The notes beneath the pieces are model-generated. The model made no database searches and was not told where the DNA came from. It saw only the letters and a program-made list of their open reading frames with translations. A stretch of DNA of 12,727 nt from an uncultured bacterium (GTDB lineage Bacteria > Bacillota_I > Bacilli_A > RF39 > UBA660): assembly GCA_949288625.1 (NCBI GenBank), contig CASEKZ010000088.1:1-12727 (forward strand), given 5' to 3'. This document shows, one piece after another, positions 1 through 6,097 of the stretch. The stretch's first letter is position 1. Each line of letters opens with the position of its first letter. The position numbers were made by a program, and so were the translations under genes.

Positions 1-877
1 AAATAACTTTATAAAACCAGGATTGCAAGATTTATGTGTATCTAGAACTTCTTTTGATTGGGGAGTTCAAGTAGATATTGACCCTAAACACGTTGTGTAC
101 GTATGGCTTGATGCATTAACAAATTATATAACTAACATTGGTTATGATCCGGACGGTTCATCAGATGAGTTTAAAAAATGGTGGCCGGCAGATCTTCACG
201 TAATAGGTAAAGACATAGTAAGGTTTCATACCATATATTGGCCATGCTTCTTATGGTCTTTAGGATTAGAACTTCCTAAAAAGGTATTTGGGCATCCATG
301 GCTCTTAACTAACAACGATAAAATAGGTAAATCAAGAGGAAACGCGATATACGCAGATGACTTAGTAGCTTTATTTGGCGTTGATGCGGTAAGGTACTAT
401 GTCTTACACGAAATACCTTACGCAAACGATGGGAATTTAACTTATGAGCTTTTAATCGAAAGAACAAATACTGATTTAGCAAATACTTTAGGTAACTTGG
501 TTAACAGAACAATATCAATGGCTAATAAGTATTTTGATGGTGTTGTTACTAATAAAAACGTAAATGAAAACGTTGATAACGAACTTTTTAATATGATTAA
601 CGCTTTAGATAAAAAAGTAGAAGAAAAAATGGATAAATTAGAAATAGGTTTTGCGTTAGATGAAATATTTGATGTATTAAGAAGATCAAATAAATACATT
701 GATGAAACAACTCCTTGGAGTTTAGCTAAAGAAAGTGATAAGAAAGATAGGTTAGAGACGGTTTTATATAATTTACTTGAATCAATTAGGGTATGTGCTT
801 ATCATTTAAGACCTTTTTTAACTAAAACATCTGAGGAGATATTTAAACAACTAAACGTTAAGGATGAATCGTGTTAA
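1..877 (+). CDS. metG: Methionine--tRNA ligase, 3' part, ending at a premature in-frame stop
   Basis: Cytosolic enzyme that charges tRNA-Met with methionine. The reading frame (codons from base 2) is open at the left edge, so the N-terminal half with the HIGH motif lies outside the window. Visible: the class I core segment YVWLDALTNY, then the KMSKS-equivalent loop as KIGKS at bases 320-334 followed by RGN, then the helical anticodon-binding domain (LANTLGNLVNRT and onward). The KIGKS variant is, as I recall, usual in clostridial-type MetRS. TAA at 875-877 stops the frame just after KDESC. The expected last stretch of the core, an 'LF-RID'-like motif, lies in the same frame beyond this stop (878-979). 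No C-terminal EMAP-like tRNA-binding domain follows, so this would be the short form. Family identity is certain. Whether the protein is functional, shortened or recently inactivated cannot be told from here. Confidence 0.93.
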   Translation, partial: NNFIKPGLQDLCVSRTSFDWGVQVDIDPKHVVYVWLDALTNYITNIGYDPDGSSDEFKKWWPADLHVIGKDIVRFHTIYWPCFLWSLGLELPKKVFGHPWLLTNNDKIGKSRGNAIYADDLVALFGVDAVRYYVLHEIPYANDGNLTYELLIERTNTDLANTLGNLVNRTISMANKYFDGVVTNKNVNENVDNELFNMINALDKKVEEKMDKLEIGFALDEIFDVLRRSNKYIDETTPWSLAKESDKKDRLETVLYNLLESIRVCAYHLRPFLTKTSEEIFKQLNVKDESC

Positions 878-979
878 TTTAATATAAATAACACGTATCA
901 AGACATGAAACCAGAAGTGTTCTTTGCAAGAATAGATAAAGAAAAGAAGTTAAAAGAAATAGAAGAAAATCAAAAATAA
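878..979 (+). other. In-frame MetRS C-terminal tail stranded behind a stop codon
   Basis: Directly after TAA 875-877 the same frame stays open for 33 codons to TAA 977-979. It encodes a MetRS-like end with the segment MKPEVFFARIDKEKKLKEI. MetRS proteins normally end the anticodon-binding domain with a 'PLF-RID' motif and a short charged helix, so this is the genuine end of the gene cut off by one nonsense codon. No good ribosome binding site precedes its internal ATG at 905-907, so independent translation is unlikely. Possible readings are nonsense mutation, sequencing or assembly error, or stop-codon readthrough. Confidence 0.8.
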
Positions 980-1091
980 TTTGTTTGTGTTAGAAAATTC
1001 TGTTTATATAAATTTATCAAAATTAATGCCATCTTGTTTGATAGTTAAAAAAGTAGTAATTTCGGCCATTAAACTGGAAATTTAAAGAGTT

Positions 1092-1130
1092 GGCTAGCAG
1101 TAATTTATTTTACGCTAGTCTTTTATTTTA
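1092..1130 (+). terminator. Probable Rho-independent terminator or retron-type stem-loop
   Basis: Arm GGCTAGC (1092-1098), a bulged A, then GTAA pair with TTAC plus GCTAGTC (1110-1120), with one G-U wobble and a six-base loop. TTTTATTTT follows. This fits an intrinsic terminator for metG. Because an RT relic lies just downstream, a structural RNA origin is also possible. Confidence 0.55.
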
Positions 1131-1161
1131 ATAAATACATCGAATAATTGTATTTATTTAG

Positions 1162-1533
1162 AGAGGCTTTTATTGTAAAAAAAGAAATATTAATTATACG
1201 AGGTACTGTGACGATTTAACTTTTTCGGGTAATTTTAACGTTAAGGATTTAATTAAATATGTTAACAAGCTATTATACGAATATAATTTCAGGCTAAATA
1301 AGAAAAAGATAAAGATTGTAAGTAAAAAAACAAGACAGCAGGTAACCGGAATAGTAGTTAATGAAAAAGTTAATATAAGGTGTAATTACAAAAGAAAAAT
1401 AAGACAAGAAATGTATTACATAAAAAACATGGTTAAATAACATTGCATATAAAAGAAGCGAGAAAATCTACCTTATAAATTTAATTAAACATTTGGTTTA
1501 AATTATACTTTAAATGCTAACATTTATTTGTGA
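1162..1533 (+). pseudogene. Decayed retron-type reverse transcriptase, palm end and thumb
   Basis: From the stop at 1159-1161 the frame is open for 92 codons to TAA 1438-1440. It encodes NYTRYCDDLTFSG (the YxDD catalytic box at bases 1204-1215, both aspartates kept), a helix ending RLNKKKIKIV, then TRQQVTGIVVNEK with the VTG motif (bases 1342-1350), then KRKIRQEMYYIKN. YxDDLTFSG, N-x-KK and VTG in this order are the hallmark of retron-type RTs. Past the stop the same frame resumes thumb-like sequence (KKREN, then GLNYTLNANIYL, resembling the usual 'GKINYVLQIN') but with stops at 1450-1452 and 1486-1488, ending at TGA 1531-1533. There is no start codon, and the finger and early palm motifs are not recognisable upstream. 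This is a relic, not an active gene. Confidence 0.8.
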
Positions 1534-1604
1534 GGTATCATGGTAATACCTTATTAATCTAGTTCTTATTTAAAACATGATTGGTATTAAAAAGATGTTT
1601 AAAG

Positions 1605-1629
1605 ATAGCTGATAAACGGCTATTTTTTT
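1605..1629 (+). terminator. Rho-independent terminator before ogt
   Basis: ATAGC (1605-1609) pairs with GCTAT (1619-1623), with a further T-G pair inside and a seven-base loop, followed by seven T residues (1623-1629). It closes transcription entering from the left just before the ogt promoter. Confidence 0.65.
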
Positions 1630-1637
1630 GTTATAAT
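1629..1637 (+). promoter_or_regulatory. Extended -10 promoter of ogt-tag
   Basis: TG-T-TATAAT, a consensus -10 box with the TGn extension. No convincing -35 box is present at 16-18 bases upstream, which is tolerable for an extended -10 element. The ribosome binding site GGAGG lies at 1663-1667. Confidence 0.7.
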
Positions 1638-1673
1638 AAGCATGAGAAATATTGATGTTGTTGGAGGATTTTT

Positions 1674-2213
1674 ATGACGTATAAGTGGAGGTATAAAACG
1701 CCTTTAGGTTTTGATGATATTATGCTTAATAGTGATGGAAAGTATTTAACTGGCTTATGTTTTATAAACACAAATGATTCAAAAAAGGATGATGAAAATT
1801 ATCTTGAGAAAAACCTACCTATTTTTAAGGAAACATGTAAATGGCTTGACATATATTTTAGTGGTAAAGCGCCAAATTTTACACCTAAATATAAAATTAA
1901 TAATTTAACACAATTTAGAAAAGAAGTCATAGACATAATGAATTCTATTTCATATGGAAGCACACTTACTTATAGTGATATTGCAAATGTTATTGCTAAA
2001 AAAAGAGGCATTAAAAAAATGTCGGCACAGGCAGTCGGTAAAGCGGTAGGAAAAAATCCCATTTGCATTATCATTCCGTGTCACCGGGTTGTTGGTAAAA
2101 ATGGAAGTCTAACCGGTTATTCCGGCGGCCTAAAAAACAAAGCCTTACTTTTAGCTTGCGAAAAAAATGATATGAGTAAATATTTTATTCCTAAAGGAGG
2201 CACGGTGCTATGA
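1674..2213 (+). CDS. ogt: Methylated-DNA--[protein]-cysteine S-methyltransferase
   Basis: Suicide DNA-repair protein of 179 residues that moves the alkyl group from O6-alkylguanine (and O4-alkylthymine) to its own cysteine. The N-terminal domain (residues 1 to about 75) is poorly conserved, as is usual. The C-terminal AGT domain carries the helix-turn-helix segment MSAQAVGKAVGKNP (116-129) and the active site IIPCHRVVG with Cys136, followed by GSLTGYSGGL. The position of the arginine finger in human MGMT (RAVGGA) is Gln119 here, a substitution I recall as common in Firmicutes homologues. The start ATG is set by GGAGG six bases upstream. The stop TGA overlaps the start of the next gene (ATGA), so the two repair genes are translationally coupled. 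Confidence 0.95.
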   Translation: MTYKWRYKTPLGFDDIMLNSDGKYLTGLCFINTNDSKKDDENYLEKNLPIFKETCKWLDIYFSGKAPNFTPKYKINNLTQFRKEVIDIMNSISYGSTLTYSDIANVIAKKRGIKKMSAQAVGKAVGKNPICIIIPCHRVVGKNGSLTGYSGGLKNKALLLACEKNDMSKYFIPKGGTVL

Positions 2214-2749
2214 AAAGATGTGCTTGGTGTAATTTGAATAACCCGTTATACGTAAAGTATCATGATGAAGAGTGGGGAGTACCTAATTTTGATGATAAAT
2301 ATTTATTTGAGATGTTAACGCTAGAATCTTTTCAAGCTGGTCTTTCTTGGGAATGTGTTTTAAATAAAAGAGAATCTTTTAAAAAAGCATATGATGATTT
2401 TAATTTAGAAAAAGTGTTATTATATGATGATAAAAAAATAAACGAACTTATTAATAATAAAGATATCATAAGAAATAAACTTAAGATAAAAGCTAGTATT
2501 AATAATGCTAAAATATTTAAAAAAATAAAAGATGAGTATGGTAGTTTTTATAATTATTTAAAAACGTTTACTAATGGAAAAATATTATATGAAATAGGTA
2601 AAGCGACTAATGAATTATCAGATGCAATATCAAAAAATTTAAAAAAAAGAGGAATGAAGTTTGTTGGTAGTACGATTATTTATACTTATTTGCAAGCCAT
2701 AGGCATCATAAACTCACATGACGAAGAGTGCTTTTTACATAAAAAGTAA
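2210..2749 (+). CDS. tag: DNA-3-methyladenine glycosylase I
   Basis: Base-excision repair glycosylase of 179 residues that removes 3-methyladenine from DNA. The N-terminus MKRCAWC and YHDEEWGVP match Tag. The zinc ligands are visible as Cys4, His18, His170 and Cys174 (the last pair in SHDEEC). The catalytic and base-recognising region is LESFQAGLSW with Glu39 in the position of E. coli Glu38. Length is close to the E. coli enzyme (187). The gene overlaps ogt by four bases, so both main alkyl lesions, O6-methylguanine and 3-methyladenine, are handled by one operon. An SD-like AAAGGAGG lies at 2194-2201 within the end of ogt. No adaptive-response regulator (Ada AraC-type domain) is present in the window. 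Confidence 0.96.
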   Translation: MKRCAWCNLNNPLYVKYHDEEWGVPNFDDKYLFEMLTLESFQAGLSWECVLNKRESFKKAYDDFNLEKVLLYDDKKINELINNKDIIRNKLKIKASINNAKIFKKIKDEYGSFYNYLKTFTNGKILYEIGKATNELSDAISKNLKKRGMKFVGSTIIYTYLQAIGIINSHDEECFLHKK

Positions 2750-2790
2750 AAAAAGAAGGTGTCTTAATGTATGTTAGATAAGGTGTTTTT

Positions 2791-2799
2791 TGCTATAAT
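2791..2799 (+). promoter_or_regulatory. Extended -10 promoter of the VanZ-family gene
   Basis: TG-C-TATAAT followed by TATTATG. The -35 region is weak. The ribosome binding site AAAGGAG lies at 2814-2820. The same TATAATTATTATG string recurs in the promoter at 4205. Confidence 0.65.
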
Positions 2800-2824
2800 T
2801 ATTATGTAAGTAGAAAGGAGAAAA

Positions 2825-4144
2825 ATGATGAAGAAAATTAATCTTATTTTAAGTATTTTAAGTTATGTTATATCTTTTATAATGATATTATTTTACGTTC
2901 GCCTAATAATTAAAGCGCCATCTTTTGAAGTATCTAGCCTTGTTTTCTTGCTTTTATTGTGCGTTTTTGTATACTTGGGAGGTTTCTTTTTATCAAAATA
3001 CTTAAATAATAATAAACCGATGAAAATAAATTTATGGATTTTCTTAATACTATACTTATTTTTATTAGTGGATTTAACGCTATTTAATCAATCTTTTAAT
3101 AGAATAAGTAATAATTTTAATGATTTTAAATCGTATTTATTAAAAAACACAAACATAATTCCCTTTAAAACGATATTTGGTTATATTAGTAAGTTTGATA
3201 GTATGTATAACACAAAAGACATTATGTTTAACTTAATAGGTAACATATGTGCCTTTATGCCAATTGCATTATTATTACCACTATTATTTAAAGATAAAAT
3301 AAATGTTAAAAAAATCATCATAACATTAGTGTTAATGATACTAGGTGTTGAATTATTGCAATTACTTTTAAAAGTAGGTAGGCTTGACGTTGATGATTTT
3401 ATCCTTAATTTACTTGGTGCTTTATTATTATATTTTGTATTAAAAATTAAACCAGTAAATAATGTTATTAAAAACGTATTTTTATTAGAACATAACAAGA
3501 TAAGTGTTAAACAATATTTGAAAATGGCACTTGCTGCATTAGTTATTATAATTATTTTTACATCAATTATTTTGTATCGAAATAGTTTATATAATAAAAA
3601 CTTAGAAAAACACGATAAGATAAACAATCCTGAAATAACTTTCAAACACGATGATGCTTGCGGGGATAACAAATTATTTTATGAAGATGAAGTTTATAAG
3701 TATTATTTTAAGTGTTATGATGCAAATGGTTTTTACCTTTTAATAAATAATGAGGATAAGTATACGATAAAAGAGTTTTTAAATAATTCTAAGTATAATT
3801 ATGACATTGATAGGTTGCTAGACTTATTAAGTGATAATAATATCTTATATGAAACGGTAAATAAACATACTAATTTTACTATTAGTATAAAAAACGATGA
3901 AGAAAAAAGCATATCTTTTTCTCCTACAATTGTATCTGATGCGTTTAAATTAATCATTAAAGACGTATCTAAAGATGTTAAGGACTTGCTTTTTGAAGTT
4001 AGTGTAATTCCTATAAAAGAGGGAAGTGAAGTGATTTTTGTTTCTTTTACACTAACTGATAGTGATGGTAATGATAGTGTTATAACAAAAAAAATAAATG
4101 TTTTAATCGATAAAGACTTAAACGTTACTTACGAAATAAACTAA
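2825..4144 (+). CDS. VanZ-family membrane protein with a large C-terminal extracytoplasmic domain
   Basis: A 439-residue integral membrane protein. Hydrophobic segments lie near residues 5-29, 36-57, 67-86, 133-154, 162-182, 192-207 and 233-251. The VanZ domain (about 75-210) is recognisable from NIIPF, FNLIGNICAFMPIALLLPL, the helix with Glu176-Leu-Leu-Gln179, and GRLDVDDFILNLLG (185-198). VanZ gives low teicoplanin resistance in enterococci, but the molecular role of the wider family is not settled. After the last helix, about 185 residues (252-439), rich in Asp, Asn and Lys, probably face outside. I do not recognise this part. Two adjacent ATGs exist (2825, 2828), and the second is better spaced from AAAGGAG. 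The gene stands alone with its own promoter, so no resistance operon is implied. Confidence 0.82.
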   Translation: MMKKINLILSILSYVISFIMILFYVRLIIKAPSFEVSSLVFLLLLCVFVYLGGFFLSKYLNNNKPMKINLWIFLILYLFLLVDLTLFNQSFNRISNNFNDFKSYLLKNTNIIPFKTIFGYISKFDSMYNTKDIMFNLIGNICAFMPIALLLPLLFKDKINVKKIIITLVLMILGVELLQLLLKVGRLDVDDFILNLLGALLLYFVLKIKPVNNVIKNVFLLEHNKISVKQYLKMALAALVIIIIFTSIILYRNSLYNKNLEKHDKINNPEITFKHDDACGDNKLFYEDEVYKYYFKCYDANGFYLLINNEDKYTIKEFLNNSKYNYDIDRLLDLLSDNNILYETVNKHTNFTISIKNDEEKSISFSPTIVSDAFKLIIKDVSKDVKDLLFEVSVIPIKEGSEVIFVSFTLTDSDGNDSVITKKINVLIDKDLNVTYEIN

Positions 4145-4153
4145 TTATATATT

Positions 4154-4182
4154 TTTCAAAGTGCAAATTTTGCACTTTGAAA
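4154..4182. repeat. Perfect 14-bp palindrome; possible terminator or operator
   Basis: TTTCAAAGTGCAAA (4154-4167), a single T, then its exact reverse complement (4169-4182). It sits between the VanZ-family stop and the next promoter and abuts the -35 box TTGATT. As RNA it forms a long hairpin, but no T-run follows on either strand, so it is a poor intrinsic terminator. An operator role is equally possible. Confidence 0.7.
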
Positions 4183-4210
4183 TTGATTAAATAAAGAAAT
4201 TTGATATAAT
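4183..4210 (+). promoter_or_regulatory. Promoter of the small membrane protein gene
   Basis: -35 TTGATT (4183-4188), a 16-base spacer and -10 TATAAT (4205-4210) with a TGn extension (TGA). The ribosome binding site AAAGGAG lies at 4234-4240. Confidence 0.75.
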
Positions 4211-4246
4211 TATTATGCAATAAATACTGTTATAAAGGAGAAAGTC

Positions 4247-4636
4247 ATGGAAAAAAACGTATTACATTTAAAAATAGCTGGCGTATTACAAATAATATTA
4301 GGAGTTATACTTATATTGGTTACTTATTTTCTAGTGGGTAATTTAACCGAAGAAGATCTTGCTATTCAACATTTAACTGGGGCTGATGCATTAAAGCTTT
4401 TGGTTTTAAACTATTTATCATACGTATTTATGATTTTAATAGGGTTATACGGATTAGTATTTGCAAAGAAAAAGAGTTTACTTGCGGTAATCTTTGGAAT
4501 TATTTTGTTTATTCCTAGAGTTTTACATTTTATTAATTTAGATGGTAATATTTATTTAATCATTATAAACATAATTTGTCTTTTGTTTCCATATTATTAT
4601 TTACATAATGCGTATATGCTATATAAAAACAAGTAA
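4247..4636 (+). CDS. Small four-helix membrane protein of unknown function
   Basis: A 129-residue hydrophobic protein with membrane segments near residues 9-31, 54-73, 76-92 and 102-119. Between the first two is a polar loop with acidic residues (LTEEDLAIQHL). There is no signal-peptide cleavage site, cysteine cluster or catalytic motif that I can see, and I do not recognise the family. A clear promoter, an AAAGGAG site six bases before the ATG, and a strong terminator right at the stop codon make it a genuine single-gene transcript. A resemblance in general form to DUF4064/DUF4383-like small membrane proteins is only a structural impression. Confidence 0.8.
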   Translation: MEKNVLHLKIAGVLQIILGVILILVTYFLVGNLTEEDLAIQHLTGADALKLLVLNYLSYVFMILIGLYGLVFAKKKSLLAVIFGIILFIPRVLHFINLDGNIYLIIINIICLLFPYYYLHNAYMLYKNK

Positions 4637-4664
4637 AGTTCATGCGGTTCATGAACTTTTTTTT
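4635..4664 (+). terminator. Strong Rho-independent terminator
   Basis: AAAGTTCATG (4635-4644) and CATGAACTTT (4650-4659) form a 10-bp stem with a CGGTT loop, followed by a run of eight T residues (4657-4664). It overlaps the stop codon of the small membrane protein gene. Confidence 0.92.
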
Positions 4665-4698
4665 GCACTTTATTTTTAAAATCACATACAAAACTATA

Positions 4699-4707
4699 GA
4701 AGGTGAT
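4699..4707 (+). promoter_or_regulatory. Shine-Dalgarno site that fixes the murE start
   Basis: GAAGGTGAT is a long match to the anti-SD and is followed by ATG at 4715 with a seven-base gap. The upstream GTG at 4703 lies inside this site, so it is not the start. Confidence 0.8.
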
Positions 4708-4714
4708 TTTAAAA

Positions 4715-6040
4715 ATGCGTTTATGGATGAATTCAAAATATGTAAAAAAAGGTGATTACTTTATAGTTAATGAAAAAAACGAACGTTATGTTAATGACGC
4801 AATAAAAAATGGTGCTATAAAAATAATTTGTGATACTAATAAAAAATATGAAATAGAAACTATAAAAGTAAATAACTTATATGATTACATAACCTCTTTT
4901 TATAAAGATAAAATAAATAAGTTAAAATTAATTGGTGTAACTGGAACAAATGGTAAAACAACAACTTGTTATTTAATTTATCAAATGCTAAACAGCATCG
5001 GAGTTAAAACTTCGTACGTTGGAACAATTGGTTTTTATTTAAGTGATAAAGTAAAAAAATTAGATAATACAACCCCAAGTATTGATGTTTTATATAACCT
5101 ATTATTAGATTCATATGATGCTGGATGTAAGGTCGTTGTTATGGAAGTATCTTCTCATGCCTTAAAGCAAGATAGAGTGCACGGGCTTTTATTTGATGCC
5201 GTAATAATTACTAACGTAACAGAAGAACATCAAGACTATCATAAAAACATGAATGATTATATAAATAGTAAAAGAAAAATAATATACATGTTAAAGAATA
5301 ATAAAATATGTGTTTTAAACAAAAAAGATAAGTATTATAAAAAGTTTATAAATAAAAATAATAAAAACGTTATAGTTGGAAAAGACGTTAAAATAAAAAA
5401 ATGTAAAATAAATATAGAAAAAACAAGTGTAACGATAAAAGATAAGAAAAAAATTAATTTAGAGCTTTCTTTATTAGGTAATTTTAACGTTTATAATTAT
5501 ATAATGGCATATGTTTCTTTAAAAGAATTAGGGTATTATAACGATAAGTTTATAAAAGATTCTTTTGTTTATAAAGCACCAATTGGTAGAATGCAAAAGA
5601 TAAAGTATAAAAACAATGCTATTTTTATAGATTATGCACATACAAAAGACGGAGTTTTAAACGTTTTAAAAATGGTTCGCAAAATAAACTCGGATGGTGT
5701 TATTACGATAATAGGATGCGGTGGTGATCGTGATAAAGAAAAAAGACAAAAGATGGGATCGGTCGCGTGCGTATATTCTAATTACGTTATTTTTACGAAT
5801 GATAATCCAAGAAGTGAAGACCCTAAAAAAATAGTTGATGATATGTTAAAAGGTGCCTTTGGAAAATATGAAGTAATATTAGATAGGAAAAAAGCAATAG
5901 AAAAAGGTGTATCACTTTTAGATGGAAATAAAATTTTGATGATTTTAGGTAAAGGTCACGAAGATTATCAGATAATTAACGGAGTAAAACACCATTTTTC
6001 TGACTTAGAAGAAGTGATGAACATAATTTTAAAAAAGTAA
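4715..6040 (+). CDS. murE: UDP-N-acetylmuramoyl-tripeptide synthetase MurE, probably meso-DAP type
   Basis: Cytosolic ATP-dependent Mur ligase of 441 residues that adds the third residue of the peptidoglycan stem peptide. Domain 1 (about 1-70) begins almost at the VKKGDYF motif (the usual DSR-V-GDLF region), so the N-terminus is shorter than in typical 480-500-residue MurE. Domain 2 has the P-loop TGTNGKTT (76-83), NTTP (118-121), EVSSHAL (144-150), TNVTEEHQDYH (166-176) and the likely carbamylated Lys185 in NSKRK. Domain 3 has GRM (291-293), DYAHT (306-310), GCGGDRD (334-340) and DNPRSED (363-369). DNPR is the signature of meso-diaminopimelate-adding enzymes, whereas lysine-adding ones differ here. 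The start at 4715 is chosen from the SD site. A promoter is not clear; TTGCAC at 4663 is the only -35 candidate. The gene stands outside any mur cluster visible here. Confidence 0.95.
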   Translation: MRLWMNSKYVKKGDYFIVNEKNERYVNDAIKNGAIKIICDTNKKYEIETIKVNNLYDYITSFYKDKINKLKLIGVTGTNGKTTTCYLIYQMLNSIGVKTSYVGTIGFYLSDKVKKLDNTTPSIDVLYNLLLDSYDAGCKVVVMEVSSHALKQDRVHGLLFDAVIITNVTEEHQDYHKNMNDYINSKRKIIYMLKNNKICVLNKKDKYYKKFINKNNKNVIVGKDVKIKKCKINIEKTSVTIKDKKKINLELSLLGNFNVYNYIMAYVSLKELGYYNDKFIKDSFVYKAPIGRMQKIKYKNNAIFIDYAHTKDGVLNVLKMVRKINSDGVITIIGCGGDRDKEKRQKMGSVACVYSNYVIFTNDNPRSEDPKKIVDDMLKGAFGKYEVILDRKKAIEKGVSLLDGNKILMILGKGHEDYQIINGVKHHFSDLEEVMNIILKK

Positions 6041-6069
6041 TTGATTAGCAAACAAAAGTTTGATATACT
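6041..6069 (+). promoter_or_regulatory. Promoter of thyA-folA
   Basis: -35 TTGATT (6041-6046) starts right after the murE stop. A 17-base spacer leads to -10 TATACT (6064-6069) with a TGn extension (TGA). It gives thyA transcription independent of murE and supports a thyA start at 6098. Confidence 0.7.
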
Positions 6070-6087
6070 AATAATAGTAATAATAAT

Positions 6088-6093
6088 GGAGGT
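6088..6093 (+). promoter_or_regulatory. Shine-Dalgarno site that fixes the thyA start
   Basis: GGAGGT is followed by ATG at 6098 with a four-base gap. The frame is open upstream to 6041, but that extension would cover the promoter and this site. Confidence 0.85.
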
Positions 6094-6097
6094 AAAC

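Larger units (their letters stand above)
980..1673. other. Gene-poor interval between metG and ogt
   Basis: About 690 bases with no intact coding region on either strand. It holds stem-loops at 1015-1043 (7-bp arms TATCAAA/TTTGATA), 1058-1083 (AATTT..CCA/TGG..AAATT with a three-base bulge) and 1092-1120, then the reverse transcriptase relic (1162-1533). Small hairpins follow at 1511-1526 (TAAATG/CATTTA) and 1533-1551 (AGGTAT/ATACCT), with the first overlapping the end of the relic. The terminator at 1605-1629 and the ogt promoter close the interval. The TatD-type nuclease gene that often follows MetRS in Firmicutes is not seen. Confidence 0.7.

Noticed and set aside
442..699. Minus-strand open frame opposite MetRS
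   Set aside because: It lies wholly antisense to a clear enzyme domain and has low-complexity composition, so it is a shadow frame.
875..877. TAA recoded as a sense codon across the genome
   Set aside because: Most other genes in the window end naturally at TAA, often with a terminator overlapping it, so TAA is a normal stop here.
1162..1440. An intact, active retron
   Set aside because: The RT piece has no start, lacks recognisable finger motifs, and its thumb is broken by several stops. No effector gene is adjacent.
2750..2790. Terminator after tag
   Set aside because: AAGGTGT occurs twice as a direct repeat and a T-run is present, but no inverted repeat gives a convincing stem.
3181..3672. 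Minus-strand open frame of about 160 codons opposite the VanZ-family gene
   Set aside because: It is antisense to conserved VanZ motifs, has no ribosome binding site or family motifs, and is rich in Asn, Ile and Ser as expected of reversed AT-rich coding DNA.
2825..4144. Glycopeptide resistance locus
   Set aside because: Only a VanZ-like fold is present, with no vanHAX or VanRS-type genes nearby. The family is widespread in Firmicutes without resistance.
6041..6097. Longer N-terminus for ThyA
   Set aside because: The extension starts directly after the murE stop at a TTG without a ribosome binding site and would cover a good promoter and the GGAGGT site.
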